Source: Rhynchopus sp. YZ270_cl-10
Lineage: Eukaryota > Euglenozoa > Diplonemea > Diplonemida > Diplonemidae
NCBI GenBank assembly: GCA_964035575.1
Contig: OZ037857.1
Span: 930,001-994,000 of the forward strand
Direction: 5' to 3'
Length of the DNA stretch: 64,000 nt
Shown here: positions 44,163 to 55,411 of the stretch, one piece after another
Position numbering within the stretch: the stretch's first letter is position 1
Layout: each line of letters starts with the position of its first letter
The notes under the pieces: generated by a model
Told to the model about the DNA's origin: nothing
The model's input: only the letters and a program-made list of their open reading frames with translations
The model's database searches: none
Translations under genes and position numbers: made by a program

Positions 44163-46149
44163 ATGTCAGCCAGCGCAGTGCCGCTAGTGTTAATATGGTG
44201 TACTCTGCAGGTTGAGGCGATTCCTGCGTGGGCAAGCGGAAGAGGCTCGTGGCTGCTGGCTGATGACGACACAGACGCGCCGGGTGGCAACTGGACAGAC
44301 ACCGATAGCCCTTCCGTGAACGGGACGGACCTGGATGGGAATGAGACGCTATCGCCAGGGAACGAGACGATGTCACCAGGGGACGACACAATGTCGCCAG
44401 GAGACGACACCGAAGCTCCCGACGTAATCCCAGAGACGTGGGTGCCACTCGACGGGAATGACACATACCCTCCAGAGACAGAATCTCCAGAAACATTTGC
44501 TCCGGACACAAACAGAACAGACACAGACCTGCCTACTGGCAGCTCATTTGCACCACCCACACCGCTTCCAATAGGGGAGACGTATGCTCCAACAGATGTA
44601 CCGGAAACATCTGTGCCTGACACGGACCTGCCTGTGGGGAGCACATTTGCACCACCCACGCCGCTTCCTGTGGGGGAGACGTATGCTCCAACAGGGGTGC
44701 CAGAAACGCCTGCACCTGACACAGACCTGCCTGCAGGGAGCACGTTTGCGCCACCTACACCACTTCCGATGGGGGAGACGTATTCACCTACTTCAGCTCC
44801 TGCAACAGAAGTGCCTGTCACTGATCTGCCTGCAGGAAGCACGTTTGCACCACCCACACCACTTCCTATGGGCGCAACGTATGCTCCAACAGGTGTGCCG
44901 GAAACATCTGTGCCTGACACAGATCTGCCTGCGGGGAGCACATTCGCACCACCCACGCCACTTCCGATGGGCGCGACGTACTCACCAACAGCTGTGCCAG
45001 AAACGCCTGCACCTGACACAGACCTGCCTGCAGGAAGCACGTTTGCGCCACCCACGCCGCTTCCGATGGGTGCGACGTACTCGCCTACTTCAGCTCCTGC
45101 AACAGAAGTGCCCGACACTGATCTGCCTGCAGGAAGCACGTTTGCACCACCCACACCGCTTCCTATGGGCGCAACGTATGCTCCAACAGGTGTGCCGGAA
45201 ACATCTGCACCAGACACAGATCTGCCTGCGGGGAGCACCTTTGCACCACCTACGCCTCTTCCGATGGGTGCGACGTATTCACCGACAACTGCGCCAGCAA
45301 CACCTGCACCTGACACAGACCTGCCCGCCGGAAGCACGTTTGCGCCACCCACACCACTTCCTATGGGTGCAACGTATGCTCCAACAACTGCACCGGCAAC
45401 GCCTGCACCAGACACGGACCTGCCTGCAGGGAGTACATTTGCACCACCCACACCACTTCCGATGGGTGCGACGTACTCGCCTACTTCAGCTCCCGCAACT
45501 GATGCGCCCGACACCCCCCTGCCTGACGGGGTCACGTTCGCACCTGCTACAGCACTGCCTGATGGGGCCACGCTCACACCTGGCGACACGCATGCACCGC
45601 TGGGCATCCTTGAGACACCTGCTCCCGACAAGGTGGTGACACCAGTGGGCATCATTATCTTTATGGTTTTCGGCATTCTGTGCTGCACTGTGTCGCTCAT
45701 TGCATGCATCTACATGTGGAGGAAACACGCAAAGATGGCGAAGCAGCTTATGTCCATGTTGCTGCAGACAGACTACACCCATACGGTGCAGGAGGTATGC
45801 CCACATCCACTTTAGGTGACTACCCACCGCATACATATCACGGTGAACGCTCAATAAGCCGCATTTTCAACCCCGCAAAAAAGTTGCCGTAATTGGTGAC
45901 GGCGTACATGGTCTTTTTTTCTGTTTTCTTTTTTCAATTCGCGGTCGGTAAAAAGTGTATCTCACAAACTTTTATTTATTTGTCCTAAATACTGATCTCT
46001 CGGCAACCCTTCTTTCTTTGTATTCACAGTCTGTCTTCATCCCCGTGGAGAGTAGCTACCTCGAACGCATTGTGCCAGGTTCGCGCAAGAAGGCGATGGA
46101 AAAATGCCAAGCAATGCAGCCCATTCTAGAAGCCTCTACTGATACATGA
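44163..46149 (+). CDS. Mucin-like surface protein with 33-residue tandem repeats
   Basis: Exons 44163-45794 and 46030-46149 (235-nt GTATGCC...CACAG intron, phase 0) give 583 residues. A signal peptide is followed by a Thr/Asp-rich segment with about six N-glycosylation sequons (NWT, NGT, NET, NET, NDT, NRT). Then come ten 33-residue units of the form TFAPPTPLPMGATY...PDTDLPAG and a decayed eleventh. They alternate sub-types (PTGVPET, PTSAPATE, PTTAPAT), so the array grew by block duplication. A membrane helix at about 495-517 and a short basic tail (MWRKHAKMAKQL) lead into exon 2, which adds a 39-residue cytosolic end with no known motif. The Pro/Thr composition predicts heavy O-glycosylation and an extended stalk at the cell surface. 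It lies directly after the EGF-domain gene; a shared surface role is inference. Confidence 0.82.
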
Positions 46150-46917
46150 ACCTCGCTGCAAAGAGGGAACGGCTACGTGCCCCCCCCCTCCCATCCAAAG
46201 GGCTGACCCTCTTTGAGGCTGCAGACACGACATCACGCGCAGCATCGCATCACTGGGTTGTGCCCTTCGCACAGCCTCTCTACCCTTTTTAATTAAACCT
46301 GCGTTGTTCGAAGCCGGGGTTTGTTGTACAACTTTGGAGTCTTAGCATTCTTTGCACATCTTTAACCATCCGCATCCTTCTGCACCAGAGAGCACCGTAT
46401 GACTTTCATCATCACGACGGACTAGCCAGGGACTACTACTTATAGAACTACTAATCATAACGACTAGAACTATACCAATAATGTTACTGGTGTAACACTA
46501 TTGTCGTAAAACACTAGTCATTTGGACAACTAGCACTACTGGTTGTACAAATGACTATTCCGCCGTGCACCACCGGAAGAGGGGGGCACTCTCCCAGCAA
46601 AGAAAGACGCTACGCTTCATAGGGCGCCTCTGAACCCGAGACTGTCTCTCTTTCGAGGCCTTAAGAAGAAATGCAAGGGTGACCAAACAGTAGATGTAGG
46701 TCCATCATTCCCTTTCTTTGAGACCCACCCCCCTCCTCTTGTTTTAAATTAGAGAACGAATTGACGATGGCCTCGGGCCATTGGTACAGACCCCCTAAGT
46801 GCCCCCCGTTTTGTGCATTCTTGGGCGATGCAAATGGAGTGGAGATTTTGCACAAAAACTGTGGCAACACAACCAGAGGCAAACTGCACTACTCCAACAA
46901 ATTTATCGAAAAGAAAA

Positions 46918-46966
46918 TGTGGAGCTCATCCTCGGATGTCTACACTAATACAACCAAGTTTTCAAA
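46918..46966 (+). repeat. ACTAATACAACCAAG element, copy 3
   Basis: TGTGGAGCTCATCCTCGGAT, then GTCTACACTAATACAACCAA and GTTTTCAAAG. A decayed second copy precedes it at 46883-46905 (CTGCACTACTCCAACAAAT). Confidence 0.7.
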
Positions 46967-47059
46967 GAGGGAGGCCTTTGTGCTCCCTCACCTTAGGTGA
47001 TGAGATTTCTTAGGCACGAGAGACATAGGTAGACATTACCTTTGTGTTTCTCATCAAAG

Positions 47060-47100
47060 ATGACTAAGTCCGAGATGCTTAGATTATCTCCTAAACTTTT
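47060..47100 (+). repeat. RCGAGAG-family hairpin, altered stem
   Basis: CTAAG and CTTAG pair around a TCCGAGATG loop, followed by ATTATCTCCTAAAC. The loop retains CGAGA, and the tail resembles ATCTTACAAAC. Confidence 0.5.
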
Positions 47101-47802
47101 TTTTTTCCTCCATTTTTTTTTTAACCGCGGAATACAGTATTCTCTCTTGTTTGAGTCACTGCCTGCAATGCCCGAGGCGGTTTTCTATCAACTTCACCTT
47201 TGATTGTGAACGACGCTTATCGCCATAGCAGTAACAGATGCCCAACACAACATACCGTTGAATCTTTCAATAGAAGCAAATCACCCCACAGGTCCACAAT
47301 AGAGACCAAGAAAGGGGCAATTTGTTTTTCCCTTCTGTTTCTTTTATATCTCCCTCCCTTTCCCTCTTTGTCACCCTCTGCAAAAAAAAACCCCCCTTTT
47401 TCTGAACAAACCACCCTTGGCCTTACGTCGGGTTGTTTTGTCTGTCCTTGGTATTCACTCTGGTGGAGTTCATGTACATAGATAGACGAGACTATACATA
47501 CGGGTTCGCCAGGGTATAGTGTAGGTAGCTCATAGCAACTGTGGAGGGAAAATAAAATAAAGGTCCTGATGCACTCCCCGAGGGCCACAAGCTACAAAAG
47601 GATTGTGCAAAAAAAAAAAAAAAAAGGGATGCAAATAAAATCATGTGGTCAGCACATCTATTGCCGAGGCTTCTTAGCTTGTGTGGGGGTGAATCTGTTG
47701 GGGGTACTAAAAATGTTGTGAATCTGGTTCAAAAATTTTTTTTGGCGTTCCCGTTAGTATGGTCCAACTTATTTATCCGCATTTTGTGTTGTGCTTTTAT
47801 CC

Positions 47803-47911
47803 GGGGCTGGCATTGTATGGGTGGTTGGAGGTGCCTGCATTAATAACCACAGTTTTGTTCTGGTGTCTGCGTCCGGCGGTTTATCCAGTGAGGCCTTTGC
47901 GCCTGCGAAAT
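47803..47911 (+). repeat. Composite dispersed repeat, diverged copy
   Basis: GGGGCTGGCATTGTATGG, GGAGGTGCCTGCATTAATAA, then GTCTGCGTCCGGCGG and GAGGCCTTTGCGCCT, the same order as at 11826-11930. Confidence 0.55.
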
Positions 47912-48285
47912 GTATTTTGCTTTGTGAGGTGGTTGTGAATATTGACCTGACAAAATTTGCCCTTTTGTTGGTGATCCGCAGTTGCGTTTTGCAAATGTTA
48001 TCCTTAGTAGGGGGAAACCCATCTGAATCATCACATGGGTTTTCTAAAGAGAACATAGCACAAAAAATATTTCTGTTGTATTGGGTGGGAGGGTCGGGAG
48101 CGGGGAGCTGTATGTATTGATGCTATTATGTTTTTTTTCTCATTGACACCTTGTGTGTGCACGAGAGGCACTGTCATCTTTCAAATTTTTGTCAAATACT
48201 TTGTGATATTCTTTCCAACAGTGAAAAAAAAGGTACCATTGATTATCCTGAGAAAAGCTTTGTGATGTGAATGGCTTCCTTTATC

Positions 48286-48422
48286 GCATGATGACACAAA
48301 AAGCTAAAATTGGTATTTCATTGAATCGAAGCCTTCGGGTTTATGAGACGAAACGGCGCCTTGCAACGCAGTTCTGACTCTTCCACCACCACCACCTCCT
48401 CCTCCTCTTCCCCTCACCAAAG
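48286..48422 (+). repeat. IMPDH leader repeat, copy 1
   Basis: About 130 bp (GCATGATGACACAAAAAGCT to the CTCACCAAA end) repeated at 48708-48838 with differences only in the CCACCTCCTCC tract. It includes AAGCC-TTCG-GGTTT, a short stem closed by a UUCG tetraloop. Confidence 0.9.
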
Positions 48423-48707
48423 GAAGCTGCCTGCATCACTGCATGCTGTTGTTCTGCAGTGAGGTCACAACAACGCAAGACCGCAAACCACAACCAGACA
48501 AAGAACAGCACTGCGCGGTATAGGTTGCCTGCCCCACACACCACTTCGCGTCAGGGGGGTGGGCTTTTAAACCACGCCAGAGCAACATGGACAGCATGTA
48601 ACCAGCACCCCAGCATTGACCTTGTGAGCTTGGGTGCCTTGGTGCGGTCCGACATTCATTCAGCATCTTCTTCCGTTTGGAGTGCGCAGCACACCAAGAG
48701 CCTCTTT

Positions 48708-48838
48708 GCATGATGACACAAAAAGCTAAAATTGGTATTTCATTGAATCGAAGCCTTCGGGTTTATGAGACGAAACGGCGCCTTGCAACGCAGTTCTGAC
48801 TCCACCACCTCCTCCTCCTCCTCTTCCCCCTCACCAAA
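48708..48838 (+). repeat. IMPDH leader repeat, copy 2
   Basis: Direct repeat of 48286-48422, starting 422 bp further on. It runs straight into the 86-bp block shared with the MAPR-like gene. Confidence 0.9.
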
Positions 48839-48921
48839 ATGATGACCTTCAATTCAATGTTCTCACTGACCTTCTTGATAGACAAACGATCTGCCACTTA
48901 TTCGCATTTACCGGCACCTGA
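48836..48921 (+). repeat. 86-bp leader block identical to 16004-16089
   Basis: Ends 166 bp before the IMPDH start. The ATG within it (48839 or 48842) is in frame with IMPDH with no stop between, so an 83-residue N-terminal extension is formally possible. The other copy does not continue into its gene, which argues for a non-coding leader role. Confidence 0.9.
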
Positions 48922-49087
48922 CTTCTGGCACACCACACCACACCAGTGGGCTATACTCCGTGCAGGCGTTACCCACTCTAAATCTGTTATCAAACCACAC
49001 CACACCACACCGACTCAATGCATGATATCATCTCTCATTGCAAACCCTCCGTCTATCCCCACCTACCAGGAATACCACACACGCACA

Positions 49088-51119
49088 ATGTCCAAGCGCC
49101 CCTCACCGGCCGAGACTAGTGCGCCCAAGAGGGCCAAATTTGACACATCGAACCCAGGATGGGGTGGACACCACGACGAGGACGGGTGCACTGTGCCTGA
49201 GGTGATGGCGCAGGGGTCGGGACTGACGTACGATGACATCTTGCTTCTGCCAAGCTACATCGACTTTGGGGCGGAGGAGGTGAGTCTGGAGTGCAAGGTC
49301 ACGAAGAACATCACGCTGAAGGCGCCGCTCGTGTCGTCGCCCATGGACACCGTGACGGAGGAGGCGATGGCCATCGCGCTTGCCCTGCAGGGCGGTATCG
49401 GCATCCTCCACAACAACATGACCCCCGAGCTGCAGGCACAGCAGGTCGCTGCCGTGAAGCGCTTCCGCAACGGCTTCATCCTCAGACCCAAGGTGCTCTC
49501 CCCCAACGCCACTGTGGGAGACGTCCTCGAGGTCCAGGCCACCATGGGATTCAGCGGGATCCCCATCACAGAGAACGGTGAGCAGAACGGAAAGCTCCTC
49601 GGGCTCATCTGCCGCAAGGATGTCGACACACACGCGGAGAGCACAAAGCTCAGCGACGTCATGGTGAAGTTCGACTCGCTTGTTGTCGGCAAGACGTCCG
49701 CAAAGGCGCCCATCAGCCTCGCGCATGCGCAGGAGCTCCTGCACTCCTCGAAGAAGGGCTACCTCCCTGTCGTGGACGAGCAGGGCAAGCTCGCAATGAT
49801 GTGCAGCCGTGAGGACACCAGCAAGCAGAAGGTCTTCCCCCTCGCGTCTCTCGACGCACGCCAGCAGCTCCTTGTCGGTGCTGCCATCGGCACGAGAGAG
49901 GACGACAAGGAGCGTGCCGCCAAGCTCGTTGCCGAGGGCTGCGACGTGCTTGTCATCGACTCATCGCAGGGAAACTCGCTCTTCCAGATCCACATGGTGC
50001 GCTGGCTCAAGGCGAACTTCCCCACCACCGACGTCATCGCGGGGAACGTTGTCACCAAGGGACAGGCAAAGAACCTCATCGACGCAGGTGCTGACGGGCT
50101 CCGTGTCGGCATGGGTGCAGGCAGCATCTGCATCACCCAGGAGGTCATGGCTGTCGGCCGGCCCCAGGCCACCGCCGTCTTCAAGGTGTCTGAGGTATGT
50201 ACATAAGGAGACTTTGGGCTAAGGGAAATAAAGTATAACAACCATTTTCATCCAGCCGAGACAGTGGTGTTGACCTCGATAAGGAGTAGTTGAAATATAT
50301 CAACTGCGGCACATCACTTTCTACCTTCCCACACCTTACAGTACGCAACAAAGGAGCGTGGCATCCCGGTCATTGCTGACGGAGGGATCAAGAACGTGGG
50401 ACACATCGCAAAGGCGCTTACCTTTGGTGCGTCGTGTGGGATGCTTGGTGGGCTGCTTGCGGGGACCGCGGAGACACCCGGTGAGTACTTCTTCTCGAAC
50501 GGACAGCGTCTGAAGAAGTACAGAGGGATGGGGTCGATCGAGGCCATGGAGCAGGGCAAGGAGTCTGGTAAGCGTTACCTCTCTGAGGCGCAGAAGGTGC
50601 AGGTCGCACAGGGTGTTTCCGGGAGCGTCGCGGACAAGGGGTCCGTGCACGCATTTGTCCCGTACCTGTACAAGGGACTGCAGCAGTCGTGCCAGGACAT
50701 TGGATACCGTAGCTTCATCAAGGTCAGGGAGGAGATGGTATGAAAGCCCGTTTAACAATTCCAGTAGTGAATCGTGCAGTGGCCACTCAAAAATTTTCAG
50801 ATAAACGGGCCGGATTTTTTTTTTTTTTTTGTGGAATTTTTCAAAATAATGCGTCTGCGAATGCTAACGATAGCGATTGTGATCATTGTAACACAGAACA
50901 GTTTGTAAATATGGCCAATATCCTCTTGTTTTCTTTATAGCTATAGTGGTAACTCTATGTGTAGGGAGGCATTCATTTTACAAAAAGGTTTTCTTTAAAA
51001 CACACACCTCCATACTTCAGTACTCCGGCGCTGTTCGCTGCGAGCGTCGTACCCACGCCGCCCAGGCTGAGGGTGGTGTCCACGGGCTTCTCTCGTACGA
51101 CAAGAAGCTGTACAAATAA
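49088..51119 (+). CDS. Inosine-5'-monophosphate dehydrogenase
   Basis: Oxidises IMP to XMP with NAD+, the committing step of guanine nucleotide synthesis, in the cytosol. Exons 49088-50194, 50342-50737 and 51021-51119 give 533 residues; introns of 147 and 283 nt are GTATG...CAG, phase 0. The N-terminal tail (about 40 residues) is followed by the TIM barrel, interrupted by two CBS domains at roughly 135-250. Key parts are present: Asp291 in VIDSSQGNS, catalytic Cys348 in [10 protein letters not shown], the flap [10 protein letters not shown] and the C-terminal [13 protein letters not shown] and SCQDIG blocks. The last exon supplies the conserved [12 protein letters not shown] segment, so splicing is required for a complete barrel. 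The eukaryotic-type sequence with CBS domains suggests ATP/GTP feedback. The start is ACAATG; an in-frame upstream extension is possible but unlikely. Confidence 0.95.
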
Positions 51120-52576
51120 GTCCCCCCTTTTTTTCGCATTGACCATTTGTCCTCACTCTTCATTCCCTAGGGTCCCAACCCCCCGTCCCTGCACACCTCC
51201 CCCGGGCTCTTCTTTGTTTTCTTCTAGAGGGATTTCACTGATTAGGGTGCAGTCGTTCGAAGTGTGTCCAGACTGATGGGAAAGGGAAACTGTTGCTGTA
51301 GGGCTTTTTTCTGTTTTTTTCTTTTTTGAGTGAAATGCAGTCATGTTTGTTTTGAGATCCGTTTTTTTTTTTTTTTTGGTTTTTTTTTTTAGGGAGAGTG
51401 GCGGTACGATGTTGTGACTATAGTTTGCGCATTGTATCAAACCACCACACCTCCCCTCACTTCATGCACCCTCCCCCCCTCAGAAATTCTGGAAAAAAAA
51501 AGAGGAAAAAAAGAAAAAAAAATGAAAACAATGTGATCAGAGCCAATCAGTAGTTGTTTTTTGTTTTTTTTTTTTTTTTTGTTTGGGAAGCGATACCGTG
51601 GGTCTTCTTATGGGTGGGGGAACATTTTTTTTTTTTTTCTGAAATTTTTATTTCTGGGGGTTTCGAAGAAATGGGGAAGGGTTGTGTGTGTAAGATGCCA
51701 TGGTTTTTCGTGATGACGTAATGGCATTGCGTTGACTGTGGGTCAAAACATCTTACATCAAGACCTGTGTGCTTAAAGGCTCATCTTTTTGAAAAGACCC
51801 TTACACACATCGTATTATATCTTCTCCCTCTCCCTCTCCCCTTCTGTGGTCAGACCCTATTTTTCAACGTACAGTCTTTCTTTTTATTTTCCTTCAGTCA
51901 AGCGACAGTACGACCATCATCCCCCCGACTGGAAAATAATCAGAACCGATTTATTCGGGGCTTTTCAACTACAAAAAAAGCGGAAAAAAAAGGAGCAAAA
52001 TTTTTAAAAAGAAAACCATTGAAAGAAAAAAGCAAAGAAGAATACCAGAGCACTGCAGCGAGATTAGGGGACACCGTGCTGACCTTTTTTTTTTTTTCTT
52101 CAAAAAAAAGGAACAGAATTTAAAAAAAAAACGTTATCCTACTCTTTTCCCCTCTACCCTCAGTCAAAAAGCAACGTCGCTAGGAACACTTGGCTGTCAG
52201 AAGTAACCCTCGGCTTCATCCCTTGAACAGAAGCGAGGCCAACGGATCTTTTTTCGGCCTCAAAGAGTTTTCCTCTTCACGGCCAGGTAGTCAGTGGGAG
52301 CGTATTGCAGTAATAAAAATATCACAACATATTTATTACACACTTTACGCACAAACAAACCCCCTTTTTTTACACTGAGGATTGGTCCAACGAAGTTTTA
52401 TTCCCCCACAATTTTTTTGTGTCTTCACATTATCACTCAAACAACCACACACCCTCCTTTTGGGGCCATATTCTGCGCAATAATTACCCCCTATTAGTTA
52501 TCAAACACACACACCCCACAGAAATAGTACTTAATGCATTTTGGTCTATAAATTAAAGGAGGGGGTGAAACCTCAC
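51120..52576 (+). other. AT-rich spacer between IMPDH and the DZIP1-like gene
   Basis: Long T and A runs and a CCCTCTCC leader near 51820. Open frames in several phases are low-complexity. No repeat family or RNA gene is recognised. Confidence 0.4.
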
Positions 52577-54886
52577 ATGGACCAATTCGCCTTCCGGCAG
52601 AGCAGAGACGCGCTCAATGTGCAGAGCATTAGCCGCATCTCCTTGGAGGCTATACGGTACTCCTCAGTGGCGCCGCTGCAGCAGAAGCTCAAGAACATTG
52701 CATATGGCTCTGTGGAGGAGAAGGCTTTGGCCGAATGCAGTGTGCAGGAGGTAGCGCATATGTTGAGGGTCGTGCAGGTGGCGTTGCAGTATCAGCTGCA
52801 TACGCAACGGAGGTTGGTTGCGTGTGTAGAAACATTGCACCATCGGAGCGACGAAGCGCAGGACATTGCAGCCCAACACCACCGCCTTCTCGAGCAAGAA
52901 CGTCACGCATCTTCGTACATCCAAAACGCTCAAGACGCATCCTCTGTAGAATTATCGCACCTCAAGGCGGATCTATCTCATGCCCAAAGGGAGCTTCAAG
53001 ATGAACGCACATTGTCACATCGGTTGACCACAGAGTTAGAGGAGGTTCGTAGACAGCTTAACGAAGCGAAGTTGGAAGCAGATAAGCAGTCTGGGTACGC
53101 AAAGGAGAAGCAGCGCCGCATTGATTCGCTGGAGGACAAACTGCAGAATATACGAGATGTACGGCAGCTGGAAGGGGCTGGGGTGGGTGGTGCGAGTACT
53201 GGCACCGCGTCGGCATCGCAGATCACCTTGCTCATGGACATGATTCTACGCCAGCAGCAGCAGCAGCAACAGCCACCTCCACCCCAAATGGTTCCTCATG
53301 TCCAGTACTCACCGTACGCGCATTCGCTTCCCCCAGGAGGGTACCCACCACCCCACCCCTGGGGGCAATCCCTCGAGAGGGGGCAAAGTGGAGTTTCATT
53401 TGATAGAGGTGAGCGAAGTCATCGTGTAGACCCGAGAGAGGAATTGATTGATGTCGAATCTGAAGTAAGCATTAAAAGCCGGAAGGAAAAGAAGGAAAAA
53501 AAGGCGAAAAAGGAAAAAAAAGAGAAAAAGGCGAAGAAGGAGAAGAAAGCTCTCCTCGAGGAGAACACCGAACACGAGGTGGAGACCCTTTTGGCAGAAA
53601 GCTGCGCGAGCGCGGCAGGTCCGCCTACACCGCTGACACCACCGTCACCTGACACCGACACTCCTTTATCAACCCCATTATCTCTGGCAATAGACACAAC
53701 ATCAGCGCCTGCAGCAGCAGCAGCAGCTCCTGCCGCACCTACACCTATACCAACCCCTACAGCAACACCTACTGCTGCTGCTGCCGCACCTCCACGCAGG
53801 GTTTCCACCTCTTCTTTCGGCGGCGCCAATGAGGTTTCGATTGACGAACTAATCAGACGCCGAGCTGAAGACGCTGAACATAAAAAGAAGATTGCGAACC
53901 ACATCACCACCCTTCTGCAACAAGAGGAAACCATACGCGAGGACGTCCAGAAGGAAGAACGTCGGGGGAGAGGTGCTGTGTTGAGCGACGCTGCGGAGGA
54001 TGAAATGCAGCGGGCAAGGCTGGAGAGGAGGAGGAGGGGGGAGGAGGAGGCACGGTCGTTTGAGGAGAGCAGGAGGGCTGCAGCGGAGGAGGAGGAGCGG
54101 CTGGAGGTGGAGAGGGCTGAGGCGAGGGAGGCTGCGTGGCAGGAGGAGCTGGCGGCACGCCGCAGACAAATGGAGGACGACCGCATGGAAGAGATGCTCC
54201 GCCGTGAAGAAGCAGAACGCCTCCGCCGCGTCGAATCCCGCTCCTCCTCATCCCTCGACAACTACGCACCCACCCTTCTCCGCGCCCCTACCGACACCCC
54301 CATGACACCCCCCATGCACGCAGCAGAGCGCTCCACAGATTCAACCTTCAATGCAACCTCTACAACCGTCCCCCTCCCACAGCCCGTCGCGAAAGGTCCA
54401 TCCTCTTCTCTCCTGAACGCGAATTTTAGTAATGATAACTACAGAATTATCATGTGCGACAAATGTGGTGATGAAGTACTAGAAACAGCAATGTTGGCGC
54501 ACAAAGCGACCTGTATTGAAGGGCAAGAGACGGATTCGGATTCGGATAATAATGTTGATACAGATAGCGAGCCGGTAGGGCCGATGGCGCCGTACAACCC
54601 GCAGGAGTCAGTGTCATGGAGGATTGATAATGTGGCGTCAAACGTTGGGGCAAACACCGACACTGCGCAGTCGATGATGACAACACCATCAGAACCGGTT
54701 TTGACACCAAATTGTTCTGCTTCCTTAACAGCATATCGGTCTGAGCTGGAACAACTTGAACGTGAACAAGAACACGTCGAGTTAGAACGTAAACGCAGTG
54801 TCCAGAACCTCGCCCACAACGACAATGATAATGACAATGACAATGACAACTCCAACCCAAGAAGCTCCCTCCCCAGAGTGATTTAG
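52577..54886 (+). CDS. DZIP1-like coiled-coil ciliary protein
   Basis: 769 residues, intronless. The first 90 residues match the Dzip-like N-terminal domain: FAFRQSRD, an ISRISLEAI block, LQQKLKNIAYGS and MLRVVQVALQYQLHTQRRL (animal DZIP1 has FxFR, LQENI...VTFCS and LFRLAQLTIEYLLHSQ at the same spacing). In animals DZIP1 sits at the ciliary base and is needed for ciliogenesis. A coiled coil runs from about 100 to 205, then a Gln/Pro stretch, a Lys/Glu run, an Ala/Pro linker and a long Glu/Arg single helix (about 440-560). Near residue 634 a C2HC-type zinc finger (MCDKCGDEVLETAMLAHKATC, Cys-x2-Cys...His-x3-Cys) replaces the usual central C2H2 finger. The protein ends in Asn-Asp repeats. The family call rests on the N-terminal domain. 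Confidence 0.7.
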   Translation: MDQFAFRQSRDALNVQSISRISLEAIRYSSVAPLQQKLKNIAYGSVEEKALAECSVQEVAHMLRVVQVALQYQLHTQRRLVACVETLHHRSDEAQDIAAQHHRLLEQERHASSYIQNAQDASSVELSHLKADLSHAQRELQDERTLSHRLTTELEEVRRQLNEAKLEADKQSGYAKEKQRRIDSLEDKLQNIRDVRQLEGAGVGGASTGTASASQITLLMDMILRQQQQQQQPPPPQMVPHVQYSPYAHSLPPGGYPPPHPWGQSLERGQSGVSFDRGERSHRVDPREELIDVESEVSIKSRKEKKEKKAKKEKKEKKAKKEKKALLEENTEHEVETLLAESCASAAGPPTPLTPPSPDTDTPLSTPLSLAIDTTSAPAAAAAAPAAPTPIPTPTATPTAAAAAPPRRVSTSSFGGANEVSIDELIRRRAEDAEHKKKIANHITTLLQQEETIREDVQKEERRGRGAVLSDAAEDEMQRARLERRRRGEEEARSFEESRRAAAEEEERLEVERAEAREAAWQEELAARRRQMEDDRMEEMLRREEAERLRRVESRSSSSLDNYAPTLLRAPTDTPMTPPMHAAERSTDSTFNATSTTVPLPQPVAKGPSSSLLNANFSNDNYRIIMCDKCGDEVLETAMLAHKATCIEGQETDSDSDNNVDTDSEPVGPMAPYNPQESVSWRIDNVASNVGANTDTAQSMMTTPSEPVLTPNCSASLTAYRSELEQLEREQEHVELERKRSVQNLAHNDNDNDNDNDNSNPRSSLPRVI

Positions 54887-55411
54887 AACTCAAAAAAAAA
54901 AATTCCCCCCCATCCATCCTATACACAGTGCAAAAAAAAGTTTAAACTCTCCAAAAAATGGGGGGTAATATTGGAAAATGTGCAGAAAATGACAAAAAAA
55001 ATTTAAAAAAAAACAGTGGGTTGCCATCACGAATGTGTACACTAATACAACCAAGTTTTCAGGAAAGAAAAAACAATCACCCCCCCTTTTATATACTGTG
55101 CATATTTCTTCCTCTCTTTTTTAGTTAGAAAATTCAAAAAAAAAAAAGTTAAAAAAAACTTCCTCTTTTTTCCAGTGATCGAATTTGAACACCCCCCTCC
55201 CTCACCCCCTAACAACATTCCTTCGAAACAAAAAAATCGATTTTCAAAACCCGGCCCCCGGGCCCCCCGGTTTAGAACCAGGCCTGGTCAGCACTACCTC
55301 TAGTTTTCAGTGCATTTTCCCACCCTCTTTCTCCTCTTCCTCCTTCCTCTCTTTCTCCTCTCCCTCCGCTCAAAAACGAAATGTTTTTTACTTCTCAGAA
55401 AAGCCACAGAC
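54887..55411 (+). other. Spacer with an ACTAATACAACCAAG element
   Basis: The element lies at 55014-55062, 128 bp after the DZIP1-like stop. The remainder is homopolymer-rich and ends in a C/T-rich leader for ATG5. Confidence 0.45.
55014..55062 (+). repeat. ACTAATACAACCAAG element, copy 4
   Basis: CAGTGGGTTGCCATCACGAA, then TGTGTACACTAATACAACCA and AGTTTTCAGG. + orientation. Confidence 0.7.

Larger units (their letters stand above)
46150..48285 (+). other. Two-kilobase spacer with dispersed repeats
   Basis: No gene. It contains ACTAG/CTAGT-rich sequence at 46430-46560, an ACTAATACAACCAAG element at 46918-46966, hairpin-family copies at 47010-47034, 47060-47100 and 48159-48186, and the GGGGCTGGCATTGTATGG composite repeat at 47803-47911. 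Confidence 0.45.

Noticed and set aside
44108-45709. 533-codon minus-strand frame over the mucin-like gene
   Set aside because: Produced by the 99-bp tandem unit; it lacks a signal peptide, membrane segment or other sense.
46260-46330. tRNA-like or pol III gene with a GTTCGAAGCC box followed by T-runs
   Set aside because: No cloverleaf could be drawn; the B-box resemblance alone is too weak.
48839-49087. IMPDH starting at the 86-bp block (83 extra residues)
   Set aside because: The extension has no counterpart in the family, the other copy of the block does not lead into a gene in frame, and 49088 has the usual ACAATG context.
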